NCBI RefSeq assembly: GCF_024320865.1
Contig: NZ_JANDBD010000002.1
Location: 62,001-126,000, forward strand
Reading direction: 5' to 3'
Source of the DNA: Mycolicibacterium arenosum
GTDB lineage: Bacteria > Actinomycetota > Actinomycetes > Mycobacteriales > Mycobacteriaceae
DNA length: 64,000 nt
Below the pieces are notes generated by a model, which saw only the letters and a program-made list of their open reading frames with translations, was not told the origin of the DNA and ran no database searches. Positions 1-8,877 of this stretch are shown here, piece after piece. Position 1 is the stretch's first letter; the number at the start of each line of letters is the position of its first letter. Position numbers and translations under genes: made by a program.

Positions 1-2
1 CC

Positions 3-344
3 GACGACCGGCCCGCGATCATGGAGTTGATGAAGCCGCATCTCGCGCTCTACATGGGCGGCATGGGTGCCGAGGACACCAACTTCCACGCCGACGTGTA
101 CCGCCGGATGGGCTACGCGGAGGTGGTCGACGACGTGACCAAGCTGTTCCGGAGTGACCGCAAAGACGAGGCCGCGAAGATCATCCCCGACGAGTTGGTG
201 GACGACTCGGCGATCGTCGGAGACCTGGCCTACGTACAGGAGCAGATCACGGCGTGGGAGGCCGCGGGCGTCACCATGATGGTCGTCGGTGCGCGTTCGC
301 CCGAGCAGATCACGGATCTCGCCGGCTTGGTGACCGCCGACTAG
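3..344 (+). CDS. LLM-class F420-dependent oxidoreductase, C-terminal part (partial)
   Basis: This is the last 113 codons of a gene whose start lies left of the window; the frame stays open to base 3, upstream of the first ATG at 21. The tail contains a glycine-rich stretch, a DDSAIVGD segment and a VTMMVVGAR strand. These fit the C-terminal end of luciferase-like F420-dependent oxidoreductases, where a TIM barrel binds F420. Its position directly before an Rv3519-like gene and cyp142 matches Rv3520c of M. tuberculosis, so I infer the same family. Substrate is unknown. The stop codon lies inside a perfect inverted repeat (339-369). Confidence 0.7.
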   Translation, partial: DDRPAIMELMKPHLALYMGGMGAEDTNFHADVYRRMGYAEVVDDVTKLFRSDRKDEAAKIIPDELVDDSAIVGDLAYVQEQITAWEAAGVTMMVVGARSPEQITDLAGLVTAD

Positions 345-369
345 ACACTTTGTTGCGTAGTGTCTAGTC
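339..369. promoter_or_regulatory. 10-bp perfect inverted repeat, candidate operator
   Basis: The arms GACTAGACAC (339-348) and GTGTCTAGTC (360-369) are perfectly complementary with an 11-nt spacer. The repeat covers the stop codon of the upstream gene and ends 19 nt before the GTG start at 389. A possible -35 (TTGCGT, 353-358) lies in the spacer, and a possible -10 (TACATT, 377-382) lies 7 nt before the GTG, which would give a leaderless transcript. An operator for a dimeric repressor over the -35 is my preferred reading; a terminator of the preceding gene is the alternative. It does not match the KstR consensus. Confidence 0.5.
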
Positions 370-388
370 CGGGTTCTACATTCGTCGT

Positions 389-1165
389 GTGACTCAAGCC
401 ACTGGTTCCTCGCGCGAGCGCTCGTCCGTGCACACTGTCGCCGGCCAGACCGTCACGATGCCGGTGCGCATCCGCAAGGCGGCGCAGCACATGGCGATGT
501 TCTCGGTGGACGCGGACGCCGCGCAGCGGATGATCGACCACAGCGGTCTGAAGGTCTGCCGGTACCGACCGGGTAAGGCTGTCGCGGTGCTGATGCTGAT
601 GCACTACGTCGACGGCGACCTCGGCCAGTACCTGGAGTACGGCACCAACATCATGGTGAACCCGCCGGGGTCCGAGGCTTCGGGGTTGCGCGCGCTGCAG
701 TCCGCGGGCGCTTTCATCCACCATCTCCCGGTCGATCAGGCGTTCACGCTGGAGGCGGGCCGCAACATCTGGGGCTACCCGAAGGTGATGGCGGACTTCA
801 CCGTTCGCGGAGCGAACAATCCGGCCGGGGCTCGCGAGGGCAAGCCGTTCGGCTTCGACGTCGACATCGACGGGCAGTTCGCCGTGGGCATGGACTTCAA
901 ATCCGGCTTCGCGGTGCCGTCGCGCTTCACCTCGAAGCCGCAGGTCCATCCGACCTACTCGCATCTCGACGGTGTGACGCGGCGAACCGCGGGGGAGATG
1001 ACGCTGTCCGGCGTGCGCTACCGGCCGGGCGGCGCGACGGTCCGACTCGGCGACCACCCGTACGCCAGGGAACTCGCGACGCTGGGTTTCCCGAAACGGG
1101 CACTGTTCTCGAGTTCTGCTGACAACGTGGAGATGACGTTCGCCGACGCGGAGGAGATCGCGTGA
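389..1165 (+). CDS. Acetoacetate decarboxylase-fold protein (Rv3519-like)
   Basis: The 258-residue protein has the look of the acetoacetate decarboxylase (ADC) superfamily: a hydrophobic GKAVAVLMLMHYVDGDLG strand, then a GRNIWGYPKVMADF motif, which is where family members carry their active-site region. No substrate can be assigned. In M. tuberculosis the homologue lies beside cyp142 in the sterol region, so a role in steroid or side-chain metabolism is an inference from context. The GTG start at 389 has no clear ribosome binding site but sits 7 nt after a TACATT hexamer, consistent with leaderless translation; an ATG near 458 is an alternative start. Its stop overlaps the cyp142 start by 4 bp (GTGA). 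Confidence 0.75.
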   Translation: MTQATGSSRERSSVHTVAGQTVTMPVRIRKAAQHMAMFSVDADAAQRMIDHSGLKVCRYRPGKAVAVLMLMHYVDGDLGQYLEYGTNIMVNPPGSEASGLRALQSAGAFIHHLPVDQAFTLEAGRNIWGYPKVMADFTVRGANNPAGAREGKPFGFDVDIDGQFAVGMDFKSGFAVPSRFTSKPQVHPTYSHLDGVTRRTAGEMTLSGVRYRPGGATVRLGDHPYARELATLGFPKRALFSSSADNVEMTFADAEEIA

Positions 1166-2370
1166 CCGCCCTACTTTCGACCAAACCCGACGTCGACTTC
1201 ACCGACGGCACCTTCTACGCCGACGGTGGTGCGCGCGCGGCGTATGCGTGGATGCGCGAGAACTCGCCGGTCTTCCGTGACCGCAACGGACTGGCGGCCG
1301 CGACCACGCATCAGGCGGTGCTGGAGGCCGAGCGCAACCCGGAACTGTTCTCCAATACCGGCGGGATCCGGCCCGAGACGCCCGGCATGCCGTACATGAT
1401 CGACATGGACGATCCGCAACACGTGTTGCGCCGCAAGCTGGTTAACTCCGGCTTCACGCGCAAGCGCGTCATGGACAAGGTGCCGTCGATCGCCACGCTG
1501 TGCGACACGCTGATCGACTCGGTCTGTGAGCGCGGGGAGGCCGACTTCGTCCGCGACATCGCGGCACCGCTGCCGATGGCGGTGATCGGCGACATGCTCG
1601 GTGTGCTGCCCGAAGACCGTGCGCTGCTTCTGGAGTGGTCCGACGACCTGGTGACCGGGTTGAGTTCGCACATCGACGAACTGACCGCGCAGAAGGTCAT
1701 GGAGGCGTTCGCCGGCTACACCGCGTTCACCATGGACATCATCGCCAAGCGTCGTACCGAACCCACCGAGGACCTGTTCTCGATCCTGGTGAACGCCGAG
1801 GTCGAGGGCCAGCGGATGTCCGATGACGAGATCGTGATGGAGACGCTGCTGATCCTCATCGGCGGCGACGAGACGACGCGACACACGCTGTCCGGCGGCA
1901 CCGAACAGCTGCTGCGGCATCGGGATCAGTGGGAGGCGCTGGTGGCGGATGAGCAGAAGCTGCCGGCCGCCATCGAGGAGATGCTGCGGTGGACGTCACC
2001 GGTGAAGAACATGTGCCGCACGCTGATGGCCGACACCGAGTTCCACGGCACGGAGTTGCGCGAGGGCGAGAAGATCATGCTGATGTTCGAGTCGGCGAAT
2101 TTCGACGAGAGCGTCTTCGGCGACCCGGAGAACTTCAGGATCGACCGTAACCCGAACAATCACATGGCTTTCGGCTTCGGCTCGCACTTCTGCCTCGGCA
2201 ACCAGCTCGCCCGCCTCGAGCTGTCGATGATGACGAAGCGGGTGCTCGAGCGGCTGCCCGATCTCCGGCTCGCCGACGGAGCCGAGGTCCCGTTGCGGCC
2301 GGCCAACTTCGTTAGCGGCCCCGAGTCCATGCCGGTGGTGTTCACCCCGACTGCCAAGGTGCTCGGTTAA
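1162..2370 (+). CDS. cyp142: Cytochrome P450 CYP142, cholesterol/cholestenone C26(27)-oxidase
   Basis: CYP142 enzymes oxidise the terminal side-chain carbon of cholesterol and cholest-4-en-3-one, the entry step to side-chain degradation. All P450 signatures are present in 402 residues: I-helix GGDETTRH (234-241), ExxR (E273-R276) and the haem loop FGFGSHFCLG (337-346) with Cys344 as thiolate ligand. The sequence resembles remembered M. tuberculosis CYP142 along its whole length. It starts on a GTG overlapping the previous stop by 4 bp, implying translational coupling. Its TAA stop shares the palindrome TTAA (2367-2370) with the stop of the convergent gene. The redox partner could be FdxD, encoded at 17.8 kb (inference). 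Confidence 0.93.
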   Translation: MTALLSTKPDVDFTDGTFYADGGARAAYAWMRENSPVFRDRNGLAAATTHQAVLEAERNPELFSNTGGIRPETPGMPYMIDMDDPQHVLRRKLVNSGFTRKRVMDKVPSIATLCDTLIDSVCERGEADFVRDIAAPLPMAVIGDMLGVLPEDRALLLEWSDDLVTGLSSHIDELTAQKVMEAFAGYTAFTMDIIAKRRTEPTEDLFSILVNAEVEGQRMSDDEIVMETLLILIGGDETTRHTLSGGTEQLLRHRDQWEALVADEQKLPAAIEEMLRWTSPVKNMCRTLMADTEFHGTELREGEKIMLMFESANFDESVFGDPENFRIDRNPNNHMAFGFGSHFCLGNQLARLELSMMTKRVLERLPDLRLADGAEVPLRPANFVSGPESMPVVFTPTAKVLG

Positions 2371-3407
2371 CGCGCCAGCACCGGCCCGTCGTCGAGGGCT
2401 TCGGTGACGCCGAGTTCGGATAGCCCGAGCTTGGTGATCATGGGAATACCGTACGCGTTCAACGCGTACCGCTCATCGGTGCTGTGGCCTGCGGCGTACA
2501 GCATCGACCCGATGAGGCAGATGACCGCCATCTTGTAGGCAGCGAGCGCGCGGTACCACGGCCGGTGCTGCGGGGTGATTCCGCTGACCGCCGTGTAGTG
2601 CGCCAGTAGGTCGTCGATGGCGGGTGCGCCGGGATGGCTGGCGAGGCCGACGGGCTGCATCCAGAGCAGCTCCAACCAACCGAGGTCGGTCAGCGGATCG
2701 CCGAGAGTCGTCATCTCCCAGTCGAATACCGCGCTCACCTCGTCATCGGCGAAGGCGAAGTTGCCCGGCTTCGCGTCACCGTGCACCAGGGTGACGAGCG
2801 GAAACGGCGACGGCGCAGCACGTTCGAGTTCGGCCCGCAATCGATCGAGTGCGGGCAACGGCGCCGCCTGCACCCGGTGCCTCTCGGCGGTCCAGTGCTC
2901 GAGTTCGCGCGTCAGGTGACTCGCACCGTCGGCCAGGTCGGCCAGACCGACTGCGGCGACGTCCACCGTGTGCACGGCCGCGAGTTGTTCGATCATGCTG
3001 CGGCACATGCGCTCCCCACGTTCGGAGATCGCCTCGGGCGCCTCGAGTTCGTAGACCGTGCCGTCGACCCGATCCATCACGAAGAAGGGCCGCCCCAGGA
3101 TCTCGCCCGTGGGCTCGTACCAGCAGACCGACGGAGCGCGGACGGCCGAACCGGCGAGCGCGGAAAGAACACGGAACTGACGGTCGAGGTCGTAGGGTTC
3201 CAGTAGCGCCGGCGGGGGCGGCCGCATGCGCAGCACCACGTCGCGACAGCTCTCCGAATCGTTTCGGGCTGTGATCACCGCGAATGCGAGAAGCTCTGCG
3301 GAGTGGCCGAATTCGACGCTCTCCAGGCCTTCGATCCGGACGTGGGTACCCACCTCGTCCCGCAGCCACGCGGTCAGCCGGTCCGTGACGTCCTGCGCGT
3401 GTGTCAC
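2367..3407 (-). CDS. Phosphotransferase-fold protein (APH/choline-kinase-like)
   Basis: The 346-residue protein has the aminoglycoside-phosphotransferase/kinase fold: a catalytic loop LVHGDAKPGNFAF, followed by the metal-binding VFDWEMTTLGDP. Such proteins are often linked to acyl-CoA dehydrogenase genes in mycobacteria; the true substrate is unknown here. I place the start at GTG 3407 rather than further upstream because it overlaps the stop of the preceding gene by 4 bp (GTGA), the usual arrangement in this operon. It forms a two-gene leftward unit with the conserved unknown at 3404-4564 and converges on cyp142. Confidence 0.75.
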   Translation of the reverse strand: MTHAQDVTDRLTAWLRDEVGTHVRIEGLESVEFGHSAELLAFAVITARNDSESCRDVVLRMRPPPPALLEPYDLDRQFRVLSALAGSAVRAPSVCWYEPTGEILGRPFFVMDRVDGTVYELEAPEAISERGERMCRSMIEQLAAVHTVDVAAVGLADLADGASHLTRELEHWTAERHRVQAAPLPALDRLRAELERAAPSPFPLVTLVHGDAKPGNFAFADDEVSAVFDWEMTTLGDPLTDLGWLELLWMQPVGLASHPGAPAIDDLLAHYTAVSGITPQHRPWYRALAAYKMAVICLIGSMLYAAGHSTDERYALNAYGIPMITKLGLSELGVTEALDDGPVLAR

Positions 3408-4564
3408 GTGTACGACACCTCGTGGTCGGAAGCGGCGGTCAGCCCGAGTTCGGGCCACTCACCGGAGATGAGGCTCTCCATGATGCCGTAACCGACGGCG
3501 TCACCGTCTCGGACCCGGATGGGGGTGTCGCGGAACTGCCCGAGCAGGCGGAGGTTCTCGTCACTGTGGCAATCGGCGACGTACTCGCCGTCGACGTGCA
3601 GCTTGCCCTTCCACGACCCGTGCTTGTGCCCGGCCCAATCGCCGTAGCCGGCCGTCTTCAGGAAGAAGCCACTGTTCCCGAGCGCCTCGATCTCGACGAC
3701 ACGCTCCTCGCCGGAGTGCATGTCGAGGACCAGGTGCCCGCCCGTCACGAAACGCGTTGCGGGGTCGTAGGAGATGTGCGGTGTGACGCGTGCGACCGGA
3801 GTCTGGTTGCCCTCGGCGTCGTTGAGATAGGCCGAACTGTAGGCCCAAGGACCTTCGACGACGAAGATCGCCGTCTCGTAGTACGAGCCGTCGGGCCGCC
3901 GGAAGAACGCCGGTGACCACTTCATCCCGCCGCGCACCCCGGGCGGAGGCGCCGGCGTGGGGATGAGGTCGGCGACCGGCGCACCGATGGCCTGCCGCAC
4001 GCCCCAGGAGTGATCGCGGAATCCGAACCACTCGTCGGGCGTGATCCGGTGTGTTTCGCCCGCGACGGTCACGGTGCCAGTCGCCCACCCGCCCTGGTGG
4101 TAGCGGATGACGTCGACGTCGACGCGTCCGCTGCGTCGGTTGCGCACCAGGTTGCGCTCCTCGAAGTACGGCGGTGTGACACCCTCCAGAGTCACGTCGA
4201 ACGAGATGGGTTGGACGTCATTGGGTTCGAGCAGGAAGCGGATCCTGCGCAGCGGTTGGTCGATCTCCATGCGCACTGGACCGACGGCCATGTCCTCGGG
4301 CGCGCTGCGCAGTTCGCGGCTGCCGCGGACGGTCCACTGCTCGCGCCCGCGCGAGACACCGCCGAAGCCGTCGATGATGCCGCGGTTCTGGTACTTGCCC
4401 AGGCCGAAGTCGAGTTGCAGGGATCCGTCGGTGCGTGCGATCGACGCCCAGATCTTCTCGGTCCACGCGAGGTCGGCCTGCGACAGCGTCGCGAACGTGT
4501 CGACGATCTGGTGGTTCAGTCCCTCGTCGGCCCCGAGCAGGCGACCAATGTCCTTGATTCCCAT
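3404..4564 (-). CDS. Conserved protein of unknown function (possible lipocalin/CrtC-like beta barrel)
   Basis: This 386-residue soluble protein has no signal peptide or membrane segment. It is rich in short aromatic beta strands and contains the segments ITPDEWFGFRDHSWGVR and SPAFFRRPDGSYYET. Such strand-rich sequence with a conserved W-x-x-RDHSWG motif reminds me of the AttH/CrtC-like lipocalin-type hydratases, but I cannot confirm the family. It is the first gene of a leftward pair with a phosphotransferase-fold gene and is divergent from the TetR at 4598, separated by only 33 bp, so that TetR probably controls it. A role in steroid or lipid metabolism is inferred from the neighbourhood only. 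Confidence 0.65.
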   Translation of the reverse strand: MGIKDIGRLLGADEGLNHQIVDTFATLSQADLAWTEKIWASIARTDGSLQLDFGLGKYQNRGIIDGFGGVSRGREQWTVRGSRELRSAPEDMAVGPVRMEIDQPLRRIRFLLEPNDVQPISFDVTLEGVTPPYFEERNLVRNRRSGRVDVDVIRYHQGGWATGTVTVAGETHRITPDEWFGFRDHSWGVRQAIGAPVADLIPTPAPPPGVRGGMKWSPAFFRRPDGSYYETAIFVVEGPWAYSSAYLNDAEGNQTPVARVTPHISYDPATRFVTGGHLVLDMHSGEERVVEIEALGNSGFFLKTAGYGDWAGHKHGSWKGKLHVDGEYVADCHSDENLRLLGQFRDTPIRVRDGDAVGYGIMESLISGEWPELGLTAASDHEVSYT

Positions 4565-4597
4565 GTGTTCCTATCTACGAGCCGTACGATCTGGCCG

Positions 4598-5176
4598 ATG
4601 AGCGACGACGCACGGGACCGCATCCTGGCCGCCGCGGGGCGGTGCATCGTGGCACGCGGTGACACTCAGATCCGGATGGCCGCAGTGGCCGACGAAGCCG
4701 GCGTCGTCCGGTCGACGGTGTACCGCTACTTCCCGACGCGCGACGATCTGCTGCTGGCCCTGGTTCTGGTGCGGATCGACGCCGCACTGGCGCGCCTGGT
4801 GCGGTCACTGAAGCGACCGGACGATCCGCGGCGCTGCATCCCCCGGATGGTCCTGGTCCCGGTCGGTTCGGTGGCCGGCGACGCCTTGAACGAGGCGCTG
4901 TTCGCCAGCGAGAGCACGGCGCTGTCGGCGGCCCTGGAGTTGGGGTCCGAGCAGATCGTCGACGTGGTGAGTGCGCACTACGACGCACTGTTCGCGATGT
5001 GGCAGGACAGCGGCGACATGTACCCGGACCTGGATCGGCGCGAGGTGGCGCGGTGGATTCACACCGCGGCGCTGTTCCTGTTGTCGCCGCCGTGGCGGTA
5101 CCGCGGCCAAGCGGCCAAGCGGCGATTCGTCGACCAGTTCGTCGTTCGCGCGCTCGTACCACAGATCGGACATTAG
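4598..5176 (+). CDS. TetR/AcrR-family transcriptional regulator
   Basis: The 192-residue protein has an N-terminal TetR helix-turn-helix (about residues 5-52, with RMAAVADEAGVVRSTVYRYF) and a helical ligand-binding C-terminus lacking a recognisable effector motif. The ATG at 4598 is chosen because the conserved TetR DNA-binding domain begins just after it. It is divergent from the two-gene unit ending at 2367 with a 33-bp intergenic space, the typical layout for a local repressor of its neighbour and itself. A phosphotransferase-fold gene follows downstream on the same strand. Confidence 0.85.
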   Translation: MSDDARDRILAAAGRCIVARGDTQIRMAAVADEAGVVRSTVYRYFPTRDDLLLALVLVRIDAALARLVRSLKRPDDPRRCIPRMVLVPVGSVAGDALNEALFASESTALSAALELGSEQIVDVVSAHYDALFAMWQDSGDMYPDLDRREVARWIHTAALFLLSPPWRYRGQAAKRRFVDQFVVRALVPQIGH

Positions 5177-5221
5177 ACCGTTTTTGTCCGATACATGCGC
5201 GATGCGGGTAATTTCCGTGCG

Positions 5222-6265
5222 GTGACGATTCCGGCGGATCCCGCGGACTTGACCGCTGTCTGGTTCAGCGAGGTGTTCGGCCTGCCGGTGACGGCGGTCG
5301 ACCTGCTCGACGCGCACTCCGGCACCACCGGGCGGGCCCGCGTCGGACTGACCGGGCACTCCGAGTTGCCGGCGAGCGTGTTCGTGAAGCTGCAGCCGTT
5401 CACAGCCGAGCAGCGCGGCTTTCTTCGCAGGATCGGGTTGGGGGTGGCCGAGGCGCGGCTCTACGGGGCGGTGGGAGGTGAACTGCCGGTGCGGATTCCA
5501 CACGTGTGGCATGCCGCCTGCGATCCGGCCGACGGTTCGTTCATCATGGTGCTCGAGGATCTCGCCGCTGCGGGCTGCAGGTTCCCGACTCCGACCGACC
5601 CCGATGTGCTGGACGTGGCCACGTCACTCGTCGACGAGCTCGCGGTGCTGCACGCGGCGTACCGGGGGACGGATATGAGCTGGCTGACGCCCGCCGAGGG
5701 AATGCGCCGCACGCCCACCGACGGCGAGCTCGCCGCGCAGCGCACGCACTTCATCCGGCTCGGTCTCGAGCAGTTCGGCGACGAGATGGGTGCGGCGTTC
5801 CAGGAGCTGGCCGAGCTCTACATCGAGCGCTCCGGCGACGTGATCGCACTGTACGGAGAGGGCGAGCAGACGCTGATCCACGGCGACGACCACATCGGGA
5901 ACCTCTTCGTGGACGGCGGTCGCACCGGGTTCTTCGACTGGGCCGTCGCGTGCCGGTCGCCGGGCCTGCGCGACGTCGCGTACTTCACGTGCAACTCGCT
6001 GCCCATCGAGGTGCGCCGCTCCGAACAGGACGCGCTGCTGGATCGCTACCTCGCGGCGCTGTCGTCGCACGGCTGGGACCTCGCCGCGGACACGGCACGC
6101 GAGCAGTACCGACTGTTCTCGCTCTACTCGTGGATCGCAGCGGTCTCGACGGCGGCGATGGGTGAGCAGTGGCAGCCAGTCGAGGTCACGCGACCCGCGC
6201 TGCTGTCGATGACGGCCGCCATCGAGGACCTCGACGTGCTCGGGCTGCTCCGCGCGAGGCTCTGA
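5222..6265 (+). CDS. Phosphotransferase-fold protein (APH family)
   Basis: This is a second kinase-fold protein of about 347 residues, carrying the catalytic loop LIHGDDHIGNLF and the metal-binding GFFDWAVACRSPGLRD. It is only distantly similar to the one at 2367-3407. The GTG at 5222 is preferred because a TAATTT hexamer (5209-5214) lies 8 nt before it, consistent with leaderless transcription; an ATG at 5195 is the alternative. Substrate unknown. It lies 45 bp after the TetR gene and ends just before a strong hairpin (6277-6334). Confidence 0.72.
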   Translation: MTIPADPADLTAVWFSEVFGLPVTAVDLLDAHSGTTGRARVGLTGHSELPASVFVKLQPFTAEQRGFLRRIGLGVAEARLYGAVGGELPVRIPHVWHAACDPADGSFIMVLEDLAAAGCRFPTPTDPDVLDVATSLVDELAVLHAAYRGTDMSWLTPAEGMRRTPTDGELAAQRTHFIRLGLEQFGDEMGAAFQELAELYIERSGDVIALYGEGEQTLIHGDDHIGNLFVDGGRTGFFDWAVACRSPGLRDVAYFTCNSLPIEVRRSEQDALLDRYLAALSSHGWDLAADTAREQYRLFSLYSWIAAVSTAAMGEQWQPVEVTRPALLSMTAAIEDLDVLGLLRARL

Positions 6266-6276
6266 CCACATCCCGC

Positions 6277-6334
6277 CGAACGTTGGTTACCGCCACGCTT
6301 CCGAGCGATTCTGCGTGCCGGTAACCAACGTTCG
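6277..6334. terminator. 16-bp perfect inverted repeat between convergent genes
   Basis: The arms CGAACGTTGGTTACCG (6277-6292) and its exact complement (6319-6334) flank a 26-nt loop. It lies between the convergent phosphotransferase-fold gene and echA19, where a bidirectional terminator is expected. There is no U-tract, and a 16-bp perfect stem with a long loop is unusual for an intrinsic terminator, so a repeat element or protein-binding site is also possible. Confidence 0.6.
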
Positions 6335-6355
6335 CGCATAAGTGGGGTTACGCAG

Positions 6356-7156
6356 TTACTTCATCTGCCAGACCGGCGCCCGCTTCTCCTTGAACGCCAA
6401 GGGGCCCTCCTTGGCGTCAGCGGACAGGAACACCGGGATGCCGTTGGCGGTGTCGGGCTTGAACGCGTCGAGTTCGTGCATGCCCTCGGCCTCGCGGATG
6501 GTCTTGAGGATCGCCTGCACGGCCAGTGGCCCGTTGCCGTTGATGACGTCGGCGATCTCGAGGGCCTTGTCCAGTGCGGTGCCGTCGGGCACCACGTAAC
6601 CGATGAGTCCATAGGACAGCGCCTCGGCCGCGGTGATGTGGCGGCCGGTCAGCAGCAGGTCGCAGGCGATGGTGTACGGGATCTGGCGCGGCAGTCGCAC
6701 CGCCGAGCCGCCCATCGGGTACAGGCTCCACTTGGCTTCGGAGATGCCGAACTTCGCGCTCTCTCCGGCGATGCGGATGTCGGTGCCCTGCAGGATCTCG
6801 GTGCCGCCGGCGATGGCCGGGCCCTCAACGGCCGCGATCAGCGGCTTGGTGAGCCGCCGACCCTTCAGCAGGCCCTCGATCTTCGTCGGGTCGAAGGCGC
6901 CGCTCTTGAACGAGTCGCCGGGAGGGGCCTTGGTGGCGTTCTTCAGATCCATGCCCGCGCAGAAGTAACCCCCGGCGCCGGTCAGGATGCAGGTGCGGAT
7001 CTCCGGATCCTCGTCGACGCGGTTCCAGGCGTCGACCATTATCGAGAGCATCTCAGTCGACAGCGCGTTGCGCGCCTCCGGCCGGTTCAGCGTCAGGATC
7101 AGGGTGTGTCCGCGCTGCTCAATGAGGGCATCGGGGCCCTTTTCCAACTCGCTCAA
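6356..7156 (-). CDS. echA19: Enoyl-CoA hydratase EchA19 (steroid side-chain)
   Basis: This 266-residue crotonase-family protein has the oxyanion-hole segments [11 protein letters not shown] and [20 protein letters not shown] and a SEAKWSLYP loop carrying the second acidic residue. EchA19 of M. tuberculosis hydrates enoyl-CoA intermediates of the cholesterol side chain. Gene order, divergent from fadD19 with a KstR operator between, matches Rv3516/Rv3515c. The ATG start leaves 68 bp to the fadD19 start. KstR should repress it in the absence of sterol CoA thioesters (established for the family; inferred here from the box). Confidence 0.88.
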   Translation of the reverse strand: MSELEKGPDALIEQRGHTLILTLNRPEARNALSTEMLSIMVDAWNRVDEDPEIRTCILTGAGGYFCAGMDLKNATKAPPGDSFKSGAFDPTKIEGLLKGRRLTKPLIAAVEGPAIAGGTEILQGTDIRIAGESAKFGISEAKWSLYPMGGSAVRLPRQIPYTIACDLLLTGRHITAAEALSYGLIGYVVPDGTALDKALEIADVINGNGPLAVQAILKTIREAEGMHELDAFKPDTANGIPVFLSADAKEGPLAFKEKRAPVWQMK

Positions 7157-7200
7157 CAGGATGCGCCTTTCAGCTTCGTCGCCACAGACTTGTCTCGAAA

Positions 7201-7214
7201 TGTAACACGTTCTA
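7201..7214. promoter_or_regulatory. KstR operator between echA19 and fadD19
   Basis: TGTAACACGTTCTA fits the KstR consensus TNNAACNNGTTNNA at every fixed position. It lies 11 nt upstream of the fadD19 GTG and 45 nt upstream of the echA19 ATG, so one operator can serve both divergent genes. Confidence 0.88.
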
Positions 7215-7224
7215 GTTTAGTGCT

Positions 7225-8877
7225 GTGGCCCTGAATATCGCCGATCTTGCCGAGCACGCCATCGACGCCGTGCCAGACCGTGTCGCCCTCATCTCGGGCG
7301 GCGAACAGCTCACCTACGCCCAGTTGGAGGAGAAGGCCAACCGCCTGGCCCACTACCTCATCGACCAGGGTGTGCAGAAGGACGACAAGGTCGGCCTGTA
7401 CTGCCGGAACCGCATCGAGATCGTCATCGCGATGCTCGGCATCGTCAAGGCCGGCGCGATTCTCGTCAACGTCAACTTCCGCTACGTCGAGGGCGAGTTG
7501 AAGTACCTCTTCGAGAACTCCGACATGGTGGCGCTGGTGCACGAGCGCCGCTACGCCGACCGGGTCGCCAACGTGCTGCCGGAGACGCCGAACGTCAAGA
7601 CGGTCCTGGTGGTCGAGGACGGTTCCGACGACGACTTCGAGCGTTACGGCGGCGTCGAGTTCTACTCGGCGATCGCGCAGGGTTCGCCCGAGCGCGACTT
7701 CGGTCCCCGCAGCGCCGACGACATCTACCTGCTGTACACCGGTGGCACCACCGGCTTCCCGAAGGGCGTGATGTGGCGGCACGAGGACATCTACCGTGTC
7801 CTGTTCGGCGGTACCGACTTCGCGACGGGTGAGCCGATCGCCGACGAGTACGACCTGTCCAAGGCCGCCGCCGCGAATCCGCCGATGATCCGCTACCCGA
7901 TCCCGCCGATGATCCACGGCGCCACTCAGTCGGCCACCTGGATGTCGATCTTCTCGGGCCAAACCACCGTGCTGGCACCGGAATTCGACGCCGACGAGGT
8001 CTGGCGCGCCATCCACGAGCACAAGGTCAACCTGCTGTTCTTCACCGGTGACGCGATGGCGCGCCCGCTGCTCGACGCGCTGCTCGCCCATCAGGACGCC
8101 GGCAACGAATACGACCTGTCGAGCCTCTTCCTGCTCGCGAGTACCGCGGCGCTCTTCTCCACCAGCCTCAAGGAGAAGTTCCTGGAACTGCTGCCCAACC
8201 GCGTCATCACCGACTCGATCGGTTCCTCGGAGACCGGTTTCGGTGGCACCAGCATCGTGGCGAAAGGTCAGTCGCACACCGGCGGTCCGCGGGTGACGAT
8301 CGACAAGAACACCAAGGTGCTCGACGAGGACGGCAACGAGGTCGTGCCGGGCTCGGGAGTGCGGGGCATCATCGCCAAGTGCGGCCACATCCCGGTCGGT
8401 TACTTCAAGGACGAGAAGAAGACCGCGGAGACCTTCCGGACCTACAACGGCGTGCGGTACGCGATTCCGGGTGACTACGCCGAGGTCGAAGCCGACGGTT
8501 CGGTGACGATGCTGGGCCGCGGCTCGGTGTCGATCAACAGTGGCGGCGAGAAGATCTATCCCGAGGAGGTCGAAGCCGCGCTCAAGGGCCATCCCGACGT
8601 CTTCGACGCACTGGTGGTCGGCGTGCCGGATCCGCGTTTCGGTCAGCACGTCGCCGCCGTCGTGCAGCCGCGTGAGGGCACCCGCCCGTCGCTCGCCGAT
8701 CTGGATGCGTTCGTGCGCAGTGAGATCGCGGGCTACAAGGTGCCGCGCAGCCTGTGGCTGGTCGACGAGGTGAAACGCTCACCCGCGGGCAAGCCGGACT
8801 ACCGCTGGGCGAAGGACACCACGGAGGAGCGGCCCGCCGACGACGTGCACGCCAAGCACGCGAAGGCGGCCACCTGA
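7225..8877 (+). CDS. fadD19: Steroid-24/26-oyl-CoA ligase FadD19
   Basis: FadD19 activates sterol side-chain carboxylates to CoA thioesters with ATP. The 550-residue protein belongs to the adenylate-forming superfamily: P-loop-like YTGGTTGFPKG (171-181), a GSSETGFGG motif for adenylate binding, and a C-terminal GGEKIYPEEVE hinge followed by the catalytic lysine region SPAGKPDYRW. The start is GTG at 7225, 11 nt after a KstR operator. A 25-bp element starting at its stop codon separates it from the following nitronate-monooxygenase-like gene, with which it is probably co-transcribed. Confidence 0.92.
   Translation: MALNIADLAEHAIDAVPDRVALISGGEQLTYAQLEEKANRLAHYLIDQGVQKDDKVGLYCRNRIEIVIAMLGIVKAGAILVNVNFRYVEGELKYLFENSDMVALVHERRYADRVANVLPETPNVKTVLVVEDGSDDDFERYGGVEFYSAIAQGSPERDFGPRSADDIYLLYTGGTTGFPKGVMWRHEDIYRVLFGGTDFATGEPIADEYDLSKAAAANPPMIRYPIPPMIHGATQSATWMSIFSGQTTVLAPEFDADEVWRAIHEHKVNLLFFTGDAMARPLLDALLAHQDAGNEYDLSSLFLLASTAALFSTSLKEKFLELLPNRVITDSIGSSETGFGGTSIVAKGQSHTGGPRVTIDKNTKVLDEDGNEVVPGSGVRGIIAKCGHIPVGYFKDEKKTAETFRTYNGVRYAIPGDYAEVEADGSVTMLGRGSVSINSGGEKIYPEEVEAALKGHPDVFDALVVGVPDPRFGQHVAAVVQPREGTRPSLADLDAFVRSEIAGYKVPRSLWLVDEVKRSPAGKPDYRWAKDTTEERPADDVHAKHAKAAT

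Noticed and set aside
7153..8649. 498-codon open frame antisense to fadD19
   Set aside because: Composition is that of a reverse-frame shadow, and the plus strand has a clear acyl-CoA ligase with all motifs.
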